DNA of 54,473 nt from Mycolicibacterium sp. lyk4-40-TYG-92 (GTDB lineage Bacteria; Actinomycetota; Actinomycetes; Mycobacteriales; Mycobacteriaceae): NCBI RefSeq assembly GCF_030209435.1, contig NZ_JARVRX010000009.1:1-54473 (forward strand), written 5' to 3'. This document shows positions 43,259 to 51,574 of the stretch, piece by piece (the stretch's first letter is position 1; each line of letters starts with the position of its first letter). The notes below the pieces were generated by a model. It worked only from the letters and a program-made list of their open reading frames with translations. It did no database searches and had not been told where the DNA came from. A program made the position numbers and the translations under genes.

Positions 43259-43699
43259 CTACTGACCAGACAGCGCGAAGTCGGCGAAGTCGAAGCCGGG
43301 CACCACGACACAGCTCACCAGGGTCGGTTCGTCGTCACGCGGCCGCGCGCGCTGCCAGTGCCCCGGCGGGACCAGCGCCTGCGGCTGTTGGCCCGCCGCG
43401 ACGTCTGCCCCGAGCAGTACGGTGCCGGCGGTGTCGGGGTCGGCCCCGATCTCCAGCAGCAGCGGACTGCCGCGGTGGAACAGCCACAGTTCGGCGCTGT
43501 GCACGGTGTGCCAGGCGGACTGCTGCCCGGGCATCAGCAGGAACAGGATCGCGGTCCCGGCGCTGCGCGGGCCGGAATACTGCGCGGGCAATGCGGATTG
43601 GGGGACGGTCAGGTCGCTGCGCCAGGTCTCGCGGTACCAGCCACCTTCCGGATGCGGCGAGAGGTCGAGCTGCCGCGCCCAATCGGGGAGATCGGTCAT
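43259..43699 (-). CDS. Cupin, DUF985 family
   Basis: The 146-residue single-domain cupin has the DUF985 (cupin_5) pattern: LDLSPHPEGGWYRETWRSD at the N-terminus, AGTAILFLLMPGQQSAWHTV, AELWLFHRGSPLLLEIG and VVPGFDFADFAL. Family structures resemble plant Er-like and sugar-binding cupins, and the enzymatic role is not settled. It lies upstream of the RCK channel gene in the same direction with five bases between, suggesting co-transcription. The functional link is unclear. Confidence 0.88.
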   Translation of the reverse strand: MTDLPDWARQLDLSPHPEGGWYRETWRSDLTVPQSALPAQYSGPRSAGTAILFLLMPGQQSAWHTVHSAELWLFHRGSPLLLEIGADPDTAGTVLLGADVAAGQQPQALVPPGHWQRARPRDDEPTLVSCVVVPGFDFADFALSGQ

Positions 43700-43749
43700 G
43701 GCACTTGAGGCTACGGCTGATCAGCTGTGTCGGCCTGCCGGATGGTCTA

Positions 43750-43755
43750 TACGCT
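43750..43755 (+). promoter_or_regulatory. -10 box of the leaderless membrane-protein gene
   Basis: TACGCT is followed by six bases and the ATG at 43762; no ribosome-binding site precedes the start. Confidence 0.55.
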
Positions 43756-43761
43756 CGTGGC

Positions 43762-44172
43762 ATGGATCGGTTGCGGCCCGCCTGGATCGTCGCGTTGTGC
43801 GCGTTGGTGCTGTTGGTCAGTGCCTGGTTGCCGTGGCTGTCGAGCCCGGCCGGGCATGCCAACGCCATCGGCGGCAAGGTCGGGCACATCAGTGTTCCGC
43901 CACCGGGTTTCGGTGTGGGGCAGCTCATGGTGCTCTTGTCGTCCTGCCTGCTCGTGGCGGCCACGATGGCCGCCCGCCGGCTGTCGTCGCGTATCGCTTC
44001 CGTTGTGGCCCTGGTGCTTTCGGCCGGGCTGACGGCGCTCGGGCTGTGGTATCACGTGCTGTACGTGCACAGCCCGGTGGTCGCGTCGTACGGGCTGTAT
44101 GTCGGTTTGGTGGCGGCCGCGCTGGCGATCGTGTTGTCGGTGCTGGCCTCCGTCGTCGCCTGGCGGTCGTGA
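43762..44172 (+). CDS. Hypothetical four-helix membrane protein
   Basis: The 136-residue protein consists almost wholly of four hydrophobic segments: about residues 8-27, 52-70, 78-100 and 108-133. A conserved-looking periplasmic loop with HANAIGGKVGHISVPPPGFG lies after the first. No family is recognised. The start is fixed by the leaderless promoter spacing; the frame is open further upstream but that is a shadow. Its TGA overlaps the ATG of the next acetyltransferase by one base, so the two are co-translated. Confidence 0.8.
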   Translation: MDRLRPAWIVALCALVLLVSAWLPWLSSPAGHANAIGGKVGHISVPPPGFGVGQLMVLLSSCLLVAATMAARRLSSRIASVVALVLSAGLTALGLWYHVLYVHSPVVASYGLYVGLVAAALAIVLSVLASVVAWRS

Positions 44173-44759
44173 TGGGATTCGTCGAACCCGTCGTGCTGAC
44201 GGGGCAGCGGTGGGTGACGCTGGAACCGCTGACGACCGATCACATCCCGGAGATCGCCGCGGCGGCCGCCGATGGGGACCCGGGCAGGTTGTGGTTCACC
44301 TCCGCACCGTCGCCGGCGACGGCGGGGGAGTGGGTGCGGGCCCGGTTGGCGGTGCAGGGCCCGGATACCGGGCTGACGTTCGTCGTGCGGGCGCTCGACG
44401 GCCGGGTCATCGGCTCGTCCAGCTACCTCAATGTGGACGGTCCCAACCGGCGCCTGGAGATCGGTGCCACCTGGTACGTGGAGTCGGTTCGGCGCACCGG
44501 GGTGAACACCGAAACCAAGCTGCTGCTGCTCTGGCACGCTTTTGAAGCGCTCGACTGTATAGCAGTGGAGCTGCGAACCCACTTCTTCAACTCGGCGAGT
44601 CGCGCGGCAATTGAGCGGCTCGGAGCCAAGCTCGACGGGGTGCTGCGCTCGCATCAGTTGCTCAGTGACGGCTCTCGCCGCGACACCGCGGTGTATTCGA
44701 TACTCGACATCGAATGGCCCGCCGTGCGCAACAACCTGCAATTCCGCCTGGACCGGTAA
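44172..44759 (+). CDS. GNAT-family N-acetyltransferase (RimJ/RimL type)
   Basis: The 195-residue GNAT protein shows the RimJ/RimL arrangement: VTLEPLTTDHIPEIAAAA near the start, VIGSSSYLNVDGPNRRLEIG (strands 2-4), WYVESVRRTGVNTETKLLLL (acetyl-CoA binding region) and RTHFFNSASRAAIERLGA. It would transfer an acetyl group from acetyl-CoA to an amine; targets range from ribosomal proteins to small molecules. The start is the ATG at 44172, sharing one base with the membrane-protein stop. Co-translation with a small membrane protein is an unusual pairing without known precedent to me. Confidence 0.88.
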   Translation: MGFVEPVVLTGQRWVTLEPLTTDHIPEIAAAAADGDPGRLWFTSAPSPATAGEWVRARLAVQGPDTGLTFVVRALDGRVIGSSSYLNVDGPNRRLEIGATWYVESVRRTGVNTETKLLLLWHAFEALDCIAVELRTHFFNSASRAAIERLGAKLDGVLRSHQLLSDGSRRDTAVYSILDIEWPAVRNNLQFRLDR

Positions 44760-44897
44760 CTTTCCCCACCCCGGTGATCAGCATCTCTTGAGCAAAACTT
44801 GACAGTTTGCCAAGCTATGTTTTTGAATTCGTGTCTAATCGTGACCGAATTGTGATTTGATCCAAGCATCGGTTCGTTCGCTTGATCGGGGGGACGG

Positions 44898-45443
44898 ATG
44901 TACGCAATGAGCTCCAAGTCGTATGCGGGTGTCATGCTCGCGGCCGCGTTGATCGCCGCCGGCGGGATCATGACGGTGCCCGCGAGCAACGCCGATTCGG
45001 CGTCGTACGTCGACCCGATGTCCTACGGTCAGCAGACCGGTCAGCCTGTCGGCCAGCAGTACGCCGGCCCCGCCCGGACCATGGGTGCGGTCCAGGCCTC
45101 CAACTCCGGCTGGCCCGGTCAGTGCACCTGGGGTGCCCTGCAGAAGGCCTTTGAGAACGCGGGCTACTACCCGGACATCCACGGCAATGCCAAGCTCTGG
45201 GCTGACTCTGCGCGCTCCCGTGGCTGGACGGTGGTGGACGAACCGCAGGCCCGGTCCATCGCGGTATACCCGGCCGAACTGCCCGGAGTGAGCCAGTACG
45301 GCCATGTGGCTTGGGTGAATTCGGTGTCCGGCCGCTGGATCAACATCACCGAGATGAACAACGAGTCCCACGGCGGGCCGTTCGCCTGGTGGACTCGCGA
45401 CACCCAGCACATCCCGGGGATGAGCTACATCCTGATTCCCTGA
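44898..45443 (+). CDS. Secreted CHAP-domain protein (putative peptidoglycan hydrolase)
   Basis: The 181-residue protein has a signal peptide (about residues 1-32, SKSYAGVMLAAALIAAGGIM, cleavage near ASNADS). A CHAP domain follows: the catalytic Cys is in GWPGQCTWGAL, then GNAKLWADSARSRGW, then the His in VSQYGHVAWVNSV and an acidic or Asn residue in INITEMNNES. CHAP domains cleave peptidoglycan as amidases or endopeptidases. A GGGGG run five bases before the ATG at 44898 favours that start over the ATG at 44907. A TTGACA hexamer at 44799 may be part of its promoter, but no good -10 was seen at the right distance. Confidence 0.88.
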   Translation: MYAMSSKSYAGVMLAAALIAAGGIMTVPASNADSASYVDPMSYGQQTGQPVGQQYAGPARTMGAVQASNSGWPGQCTWGALQKAFENAGYYPDIHGNAKLWADSARSRGWTVVDEPQARSIAVYPAELPGVSQYGHVAWVNSVSGRWINITEMNNESHGGPFAWWTRDTQHIPGMSYILIP

Positions 45444-45449
45444 GCGCCG

Positions 45450-46502
45450 CTACGGCCGCGCTTCGAAGACGAGGTTGAACGGCGTCTCGGTGGCGCGCTG
45501 GAACCGCGTGAAACCGCTCTTGTCGACGACGACGTCGCGCAGCCTGGCCTCGCCGGCCTGCGCGCCCAGCGCCGGACCGTTGCGGGCAAGTGACACCGGC
45601 ACGCAGATCTGCGACGAGGCGCCGTACATCATGCGGCCGATCGGATTCAGGTTGTCCTGGACCCGATCGCCGGCGAAGGGCTCGACGATCATCGCGATGC
45701 CGTCGTCCTTGAGCGCTGCTCGGGTGTGCCGCATGGCGCCGACCGGATCGCCCATGTCGTGCAGGCAGTCGAAGAACGCGATCAGGTCGAAGCCGTTGTC
45801 CGCGTAGCTGGTCGCGTCGGCGACCTCGAACAGGGCGTTGGACGTGCCGGAGGCCTCTGCGTGTTCGGCGGCGACGCGTATCGATTCGGGGTGGTAGTCG
45901 TAACCGATGAATGTCGAATTCGGATAGGTCTTCGCCATCAGGATGGTGCTGACGCCGTGCCCGCAGCCGACGTCGGCGACCTTGGCTCCGGTCTCCAGGC
46001 GCTCGACCGCCCCGTCGAGGGCAGGCAGCCAGGAGCTGATCAGGTTCTGGTTGTAGCCCGCACGGAAGAACCGCTCGGTACCGGCGAACAGGCACGGGTG
46101 GTGCTCGCCCCATTCCAGGCCGCCGCCGGTTCTGAAGTTCTCGGTGGTGCGGTCGAGGACGTGGAACACCGCCTCGATGATGTTGTAGGCGCCGGGGATG
46201 TCGACGGGCCCGTTCGGATCCGCGAGACATGCGGCCTGCTCCGGGCTCAACGACCAGGTATCGCTGTCGGGGTCGAACTGGACGTAGCCGCCGGCGGCCT
46301 GGTTGGCCAGCCACTCGCGGACGTAGCGCTCCACCGTGCCGGTCTTCTCCGCCAGCTGGGTGGACGTGAGCGGTTTGACGGCCAGCGCTTTGTAGAGGCC
46401 GAGTCGGTCGCCCAGCAGGATCAGGCTGGCGCTCATCGCGGCGCCCATGTCCCCGATCGCCATGCCGAGAAATTCGTTGAGTTTGTCTTCGTCCACAGGC
46501 AT
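45450..46502 (-). CDS. SAM-dependent methyltransferase with winged-helix N-terminus
   Basis: The 350-residue class I methyltransferase has a small N-terminal winged-helix region (GLYKALAVKPLTSTQLAEKT, then VREWLANQAAGGYV), as seen in O-methyltransferases and Rv2258c-like proteins. The SAM domain has motif I KVADVGCGHGVSTI, IGYDYHPESI (acidic residue for the ribose) and FDLIAFFDCLHDMGDP. The methyl acceptor is unknown. It is a single gene convergent with the CHAP gene. Confidence 0.9.
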   Translation of the reverse strand: MPVDEDKLNEFLGMAIGDMGAAMSASLILLGDRLGLYKALAVKPLTSTQLAEKTGTVERYVREWLANQAAGGYVQFDPDSDTWSLSPEQAACLADPNGPVDIPGAYNIIEAVFHVLDRTTENFRTGGGLEWGEHHPCLFAGTERFFRAGYNQNLISSWLPALDGAVERLETGAKVADVGCGHGVSTILMAKTYPNSTFIGYDYHPESIRVAAEHAEASGTSNALFEVADATSYADNGFDLIAFFDCLHDMGDPVGAMRHTRAALKDDGIAMIVEPFAGDRVQDNLNPIGRMMYGASSQICVPVSLARNGPALGAQAGEARLRDVVVDKSGFTRFQRATETPFNLVFEARP

Positions 46503-46690
46503 GTCTGGACCTCCAGAAACGTGGTTGCCAGATTGACTGTACGGCTGCGGAAATTACTGAACAATGCGTAGTTTTTCGACGGTTGAACCGATGCTGTAGA
46601 CCGCCCGGCAGGGGTTGGCCCGTATCGCCGCAGACGCGACGGCGCCGTGTTCCGCCCGCCGAATCCGACGGTTCAGCGTACAAACAAGTC

Positions 46691-46852
46691 ATGGGCAAAC
46701 AGCTGTTGCTCGCGGCCTACGTGGTGGCGATGATCGCCGTCATTGTGGGCGTCGATGTTCTGCTGTTCCGTCACCTTTTCTGGCCCCGCCTGATGGCCAA
46801 CGTCGGAATCGTGTTGATATTCGGGGCGTGCTATCTGCGATTCCTGGCGTGA
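46691..46852 (+). CDS. Small conserved membrane protein (53 aa)
   Basis: The 53-residue protein has two hydrophobic helices: MGKQLLLAAYVVAMIAVIVG and, after DVLLFRHLFWPRLMAN, a second helix VGIVLIFGACYLRFLA. Short proteins with the same layout and the FRH.FW.RL loop are common in mycobacteria, as far as I recall. The ATG at 46691 begins the hydrophobic segment directly, and the longer frame from 46583 is unlikely. The function is unknown. Confidence 0.78.
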   Translation: MGKQLLLAAYVVAMIAVIVGVDVLLFRHLFWPRLMANVGIVLIFGACYLRFLA

Positions 46853-46937
46853 GCCGACTGACGGTCCGGTCGCCGAAGAGCTCGGTCAATCGCTCCGTGA
46901 CGAATCTCCGTGCGTCAGCGGCGAGGTCCTCTGAGCC

Positions 46938-47219
46938 TCAACCCGGACCGTCGTTTTTCCACGACTCGGACAACGACCGCGTGGCGTGACCGTTCCCGGT
47001 AAACGTCAAAACTGCGGTGTCAGCGCCACTACCGGAAGGCGCGCACGAAGAGAACGTCCACCCGGCCATACCCTGGGCGATGACCTCCGGGCGATCCACG
47101 ACGTCCCACCAGGTGTCGGCGGGGACTTCCAGTACGAGCCACTCGCATCGATCCGTGAGCGCGCAGGTATCCAGCCCGCGAGCACGGCCCGCCGTCGGCT
47201 CGTACTCGTCAGCCTGCAC
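46938..47219 (-). CDS. Hypothetical acidic Trp/Cys-containing protein (93 aa)
   Basis: The 93-residue frame encodes an acidic protein with LTDRCEWLVLEVPADTWWDV, and GWTFSSCAPS later. The amino acid mix and GC-rich third positions look coding, but no family is recognised. It stands alone in a gene-poor stretch. It could be a small genuine gene or a remnant of a longer one. Confidence 0.45.
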   Translation of the reverse strand: MQADEYEPTAGRARGLDTCALTDRCEWLVLEVPADTWWDVVDRPEVIAQGMAGWTFSSCAPSGSGADTAVLTFTGNGHATRSLSESWKNDGPG

Positions 47220-47794
47220 GGATCATCCTCTCATTGGCCGCGTTTCACGCGTACCGCACGAAAGATGGCAAAATCAGCGGACGTTAGGCGAGAGTAACCA
47301 CATCATCGCCGCAACGCATGTTGGCGTGTGAATTTCGGTTGGCCGACTCTTATTCAGGCAAAGATTGCTGGGCAGCTGGCGAAGTTCAGTCCACGTCGAC
47401 GTCCGCGGCGGGGTGCTCTACACAGACCGTTCTCTGGCTACGGCGGCCCGTTACATATCGTCGAAAGTCGTTGGAAGAGTTGGGTTTCGATGGCTCCAGG
47501 GTCTCCAATGTGCCCGGGTGCCATCTGATGAACACTCGCAGGACCAAAGATTGGGCGATTGTCGACGTTTGAGTGATATCGCGGTGATCGGCGTCTTTTC
47601 GTTCGGACACAGCCAAATTCGCGCTGTGTTTTGTCCGGGAGCGACTACGATTCAGATGGGAGAGGGGATCGCGCGGGTTCCGGCCGCAGTCGCTCATTCC
47701 GGTCTCGTCCCTGCACGTTGACGTAGCGCTGTCAACGCCTGCAGGCGAACACGACGCCCTCAAGCGCTAACGCGCAATAGTCAGGGGAAGTCTT
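47220..47794. other. Gene-poor stretch upstream of the acyl-AMP ligase
   Basis: Several frames of 60-120 codons cross this stretch, but none has a convincing start, ribosome site or family resemblance. The base composition looks lower in GC than the surrounding genes. A palindrome at 47716-47737 is the only clear structure. Confidence 0.5.
47716..47737. promoter_or_regulatory. Inverted repeat before the fatty-acyl-AMP ligase gene
   Basis: CGTTGAC (47716-47722) and GTCAACG (47731-47737) are perfect arms around GTAGCGCT, ending 57 bases before the GTG start. It is a possible regulator site. The TTGACG inside the first arm may also serve as a -35 box. Confidence 0.5.
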
Positions 47795-49429
47795 GTGAGC
47801 AAATTTACCGAGACGATGTTCGCAAACGCACGGTACAGCCTCAAGGGCATGGTCACCGGTGAGCCCGATTCGCCAATGCGCCGTACCTGGATCGAGATAC
47901 ACCACCGGGCGAGGCACGTCGCGGGTGGGCTGGCCGCGGTAGGGGTCGGACGCGGCGATGCGGTCGCCGTGCTGGCCGGCGCCCCGGTCGACATCGCTCC
48001 GACCGCGCAGGGGGTGTGGATGCGCGGCGGGAGCCTGACGATGCTGCATCAACCCACCCCGCGCACCGATCTGCCGCGCTGGGTCCAGGAAACCACCGCC
48101 GTCGTCGACATGATCGGCGCCAAGGCTGTGATCGTGTCTGATCCTTTCCTGCCCGCCGCGCCGCTGCTGTCGCAATTGGGCATGCCAGTTGTCACCGTCG
48201 AGCAGTTGCTCGACGGTCCTTCGATCGATCCACTCGACACCACCGACGACGATGTCGCGTTCCTGCAGTTGACATCCGGATCCACCGGGCCGCCCAAGGC
48301 GGTTCGCATCACGCACGCAAATTTCGTCGCCAACGCCGAGGCGATGTTCGCGGGAGCGAAAGTCGACACGGATTCCGACGTGATCGTGAGCTGGCTGCCC
48401 TGCTTCCACGACATGGGCATGACCGGCTATCTCACCGTGCCGATGTACTACGGCGTGGAACTGATCAAGATAACTCCGATGGATTTTCTGCGCGATACGT
48501 TGTTGTGGGCCAAGCTGATTGACAAGTACAAGGGCACCATGACGGCGGCCCCGAACTTCGCTTACAAGTTGTTCGCCACACGGTTGCGCAGGCACGCCAC
48601 ACCGGGCCAATTCGACCTCTCCTCGTTGCGCTGGGCGTTGTCGGGCGCCGAGCAGGTGGAGGCCGCCGATGTGGAGGATCTATGCGACGCCGGGGCGCCG
48701 TTTGGGCTGAAACCACAGGCGATGGTTCCGGCGTACGGGATGGCCGAGACGACGGTGGCGGTGTCGTTCACTGAATGCGGCGCCGGGATGATCGTCGATG
48801 AAGTCGACGCCGATCTGCTCGGAGTTCTGCAGCGGGCAGTGCCGGCGAACCGGGGTCATACCCGGCGGCTCGTGTGTCTGGGCCGGCCGCTGCGCGGCAT
48901 GCAAACCCGGGTCGTCGATGCGGACGGCAGCATCTTGGCGGCCCGGTGTGTCGGCGTCATCGAGGTACGCGGTGAGCCGGTAACGCCGGGGTATACGACG
49001 GTCGCCGGCTTCCTCTCGGTTCAAGACGACCAAGGCTGGTACGACACCGGCGACCTCGGGTACCTGACAGAGAATGGCAGCATCGTGGTGTGCGGCCGGG
49101 TCAAGGACGTCATCATCATGGCCGGACGCAATATCTACCCGACGGACATCGAGCGAGCCGCCGCGCGTGTCGAGGGAGTGCGGCCGGGCGGAGCCGTAGC
49201 GGTGCGACTGGATGCCGGGCTGTCGCGCGAGACCTTCGCAATGGCAGTCGAATCCAAGAGCTGGCGTGAGCCAACCCAGGTGGGGCGCATCCAGCGGCAG
49301 GTGGCACACGAGGTGTTCGCCGAGGTCGATGTCCGGCCGCGCAATGTGGTGGTGGTCGAGCCCGGAGTGATCCCGAAGACGCCGTCGGGCAAGCTGCGGC
49401 GCGCGCATGCGCAGGCGCTCGTGAGCTGA
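47795..49429 (+). CDS. Fatty-acyl-AMP ligase-like protein (Pks16-like)
   Basis: The 544-residue adenylate-forming enzyme has [20 protein letters not shown] (P-loop), [40 protein letters not shown] and [31 protein letters not shown] lies at the C-terminus with the catalytic Lys. LPCFHDMG and the hinge wording are typical of fatty-acyl-AMP ligases, which load acids onto acyl carrier proteins of polyketide synthases. Length and wording resemble M. tuberculosis Pks16 from memory. No carrier protein or polyketide synthase gene is nearby. The GTG start has GGGGAAG upstream. Confidence 0.9.
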   Translation: MSKFTETMFANARYSLKGMVTGEPDSPMRRTWIEIHHRARHVAGGLAAVGVGRGDAVAVLAGAPVDIAPTAQGVWMRGGSLTMLHQPTPRTDLPRWVQETTAVVDMIGAKAVIVSDPFLPAAPLLSQLGMPVVTVEQLLDGPSIDPLDTTDDDVAFLQLTSGSTGPPKAVRITHANFVANAEAMFAGAKVDTDSDVIVSWLPCFHDMGMTGYLTVPMYYGVELIKITPMDFLRDTLLWAKLIDKYKGTMTAAPNFAYKLFATRLRRHATPGQFDLSSLRWALSGAEQVEAADVEDLCDAGAPFGLKPQAMVPAYGMAETTVAVSFTECGAGMIVDEVDADLLGVLQRAVPANRGHTRRLVCLGRPLRGMQTRVVDADGSILAARCVGVIEVRGEPVTPGYTTVAGFLSVQDDQGWYDTGDLGYLTENGSIVVCGRVKDVIIMAGRNIYPTDIERAAARVEGVRPGGAVAVRLDAGLSRETFAMAVESKSWREPTQVGRIQRQVAHEVFAEVDVRPRNVVVVEPGVIPKTPSGKLRRAHAQALVS

Positions 49430-49529
49430 TCAGTGCGCGATGTGCAGGTGTCGGCCTCCGGCCGATCCGCTGCAATGGATGCTATTGATCATGGATGCAT
49501 GACTCAGTGAGCTGGTCGGAGGCTATCCG

Positions 49530-51368
49530 GTGACACACCAGATGTGGATCGTCGTCGGCATCCTGGCCGGTGCGATCGGCCTGTTCGTGTGGGGACGTCC
49601 GCGCGCCGATATCGTCGGCGTGCTCGTCGTCGTCGCGTTGATGAGCACCGGAGTGCTGACCCCCACCGAAGCACTGGCGGGCTTCGGCTCACCGGTGGTG
49701 ATTCTGTTGGCCGGCATCTTCATCGTCAGTGCGGGCCTGGTCAACACCGGAATCACGCAGCGGCTCGGTGAGTTCGTCGTCAAGGTCGGTGGCCGCAGTG
49801 AGGCGCGGCTCGTCGCGTTGGTGATGGTGCTGTCCGCCGGTATCGGGTCGGTCATGAACTCGTCGGCCGTCGTCTCGATGCTGATTCCCGTGGTGCTGAC
49901 CGTCACGGCCGCAACGGGTTTGAACCGCAAACGCATGCTGATGCCGCTGTGCGTCGCCGTCATGATCAGCGGCATGATGACGTCGATCGCGTCCTCGCCG
50001 AACATCATCATCGAGGGGATCCTCAGTCAGCGCGGCATCACGCCGACGCTCGGCTTCTTCGGCTTCACGCCCTTCGGCGTCGTCACGCTCGCGGTCAGTG
50101 TCGTGTTCATGCTCGCGATCGGGCGTAACCTGTTGAGCCGCAACCGGACCGGTGCGGCCGATGCTCAGGAGCCTTCTACCTTCGACGTCATCGAGTCCTA
50201 TGGTCTGAAACCCCGCTGGCACCTGCTGCACGTGTCCGCTGACTCGCCACTGGTCGGCCAATCGGTTGCCGCGCAACGACAAGCGCTGCGCGATCGCTAC
50301 GGGCTCCAGCTGCTCGGATTCGAGAAGCACAGTCGTGGGGCCGCCCGATATCTGTCGCCGCGACCCGAAACCGTTTTCGAGGCAGGTGATCTGGTGTTCA
50401 CGCTCGTCGATGAACAGCAGACCGCCGCGCTGGCCGCCGATCTTCGGTGCCAGGTGACCGGTCCCCGCGCCGAAGATGAACGCCGCGAGGTGTTGCAGGA
50501 CGTCGGGGTGGCCGAGGTGATGCTCGCGCCCGAGTCGAAATCCATCGGCACCACACTCGGCGAGCTGGACCTCGCTGCTGCTCACAACGTGACCGTCCTG
50601 GCGGTCCGGCACCGCGGGCAGAACTTCACCGAGCACCTGACCAGCCGCACCCTCGACTTCGGGGACGCGATGCTGGTGGGTGGCAATTGGGACGACATCG
50701 AGCGGCTGAGCGATTCACGCCGGAACTTCATCCTCCTGAACCTGCCCGCGGAGTATCAGCAGCGGTTGGTCGCGCCGGGCCGGGCGCGCGCCGCCGTAGG
50801 CATCCTGGTCGCGATGGTCACGTGTATGGCGTTCGGCTGGCTTCCTGGGGCCGATGCGGCGCTGCTCGCGGCGCTCGCCATGGTCGGCGCGGGCTGCGTT
50901 CGCGTCGACAGCATCTACCGGCTGATCAGCTGGAGCACCCTGGTCCTGATTGCCGGCATGCTGCCACTGGCGACCGCGTTGGCCAAGACCGGGACGACGA
51001 CGCTGATCGCCGGTCACCTGGTCGACACTCTGGGCGGCCTCGGTCCCACCGGCATGCTCGCGGTGGTGTTCCTGGTGACGGCACTGGTGGCGCTGTTCAT
51101 CTCGAACTCCGCCACCGCGGTGCTCATCGCGCCCGTGGCCATCGAAGCGGCCCAGGCATTGCACGTCTCGCCGCAAGGCTTCGCGATGACGGTCGCCATC
51201 GCCTGTTCCGCCGCGTTCGTCACGCCCGTGTCGTCGCCGACCAACATGCTGGTGATGGAACCTGGCGGCTACCGGTTCTCGGACTACGCGAAAGTTGGCG
51301 TGCCCCTGCTGGCGCTGACCATGGTGATCACGGTGGTCATGGCCAGGCTGATCTACCTACCGGGCTAG
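49530..51368 (+). CDS. SLC13/DASS-family permease with two RCK-C domains
   Basis: The 612-residue permease of the DASS type has an inverted repeat of membrane halves. The first half carries MNSSAVVSMLIP and the second FISNSATAVLIAPVA, the paired Ser-Asn-Ser-like substrate and Na+ sites. Between them a cytoplasmic region (about residues 205-400) holds two RCK-C (TrkA-C) domains, for example HLLHVSADSPLVGQSV and AEVMLAPESKSIGTTL. Such proteins carry sulfate, dicarboxylates or similar anions, and the RCK-C part may bind a nucleotide. The start is the GTG at 49530 preceded by GGAGG. Confidence 0.9.
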   Translation: MTHQMWIVVGILAGAIGLFVWGRPRADIVGVLVVVALMSTGVLTPTEALAGFGSPVVILLAGIFIVSAGLVNTGITQRLGEFVVKVGGRSEARLVALVMVLSAGIGSVMNSSAVVSMLIPVVLTVTAATGLNRKRMLMPLCVAVMISGMMTSIASSPNIIIEGILSQRGITPTLGFFGFTPFGVVTLAVSVVFMLAIGRNLLSRNRTGAADAQEPSTFDVIESYGLKPRWHLLHVSADSPLVGQSVAAQRQALRDRYGLQLLGFEKHSRGAARYLSPRPETVFEAGDLVFTLVDEQQTAALAADLRCQVTGPRAEDERREVLQDVGVAEVMLAPESKSIGTTLGELDLAAAHNVTVLAVRHRGQNFTEHLTSRTLDFGDAMLVGGNWDDIERLSDSRRNFILLNLPAEYQQRLVAPGRARAAVGILVAMVTCMAFGWLPGADAALLAALAMVGAGCVRVDSIYRLISWSTLVLIAGMLPLATALAKTGTTTLIAGHLVDTLGGLGPTGMLAVVFLVTALVALFISNSATAVLIAPVAIEAAQALHVSPQGFAMTVAIACSAAFVTPVSSPTNMLVMEPGGYRFSDYAKVGVPLLALTMVITVVMARLIYLPG

Positions 51369-51574
51369 CGCCCTACGTCGAGCGTGGGGGATGACGAGGC
51401 GACCCGCCGACGGGGATCACGGCAGGGCTCACGCGCGATGCGCCGCCAGTTAGGAAGGCGCGATAGGTCAAATTTCTGGCGTGCAGAGTCAAGCGGCTAG
51501 GGCTTCGGCTTCTGCAGAATCGCGATGATCGCATTCCGGGGGCACATGAGCGCCCGAAAGAAAGGGCAATACCT

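Noticed and set aside
44799..44827. TTGACA as the -35 box of the CHAP gene
   Set aside because: No TANNNT hexamer lies 16-19 bases downstream; only poor matches at wrong spacing (TATGTT at 11, TAATCG at about 32).
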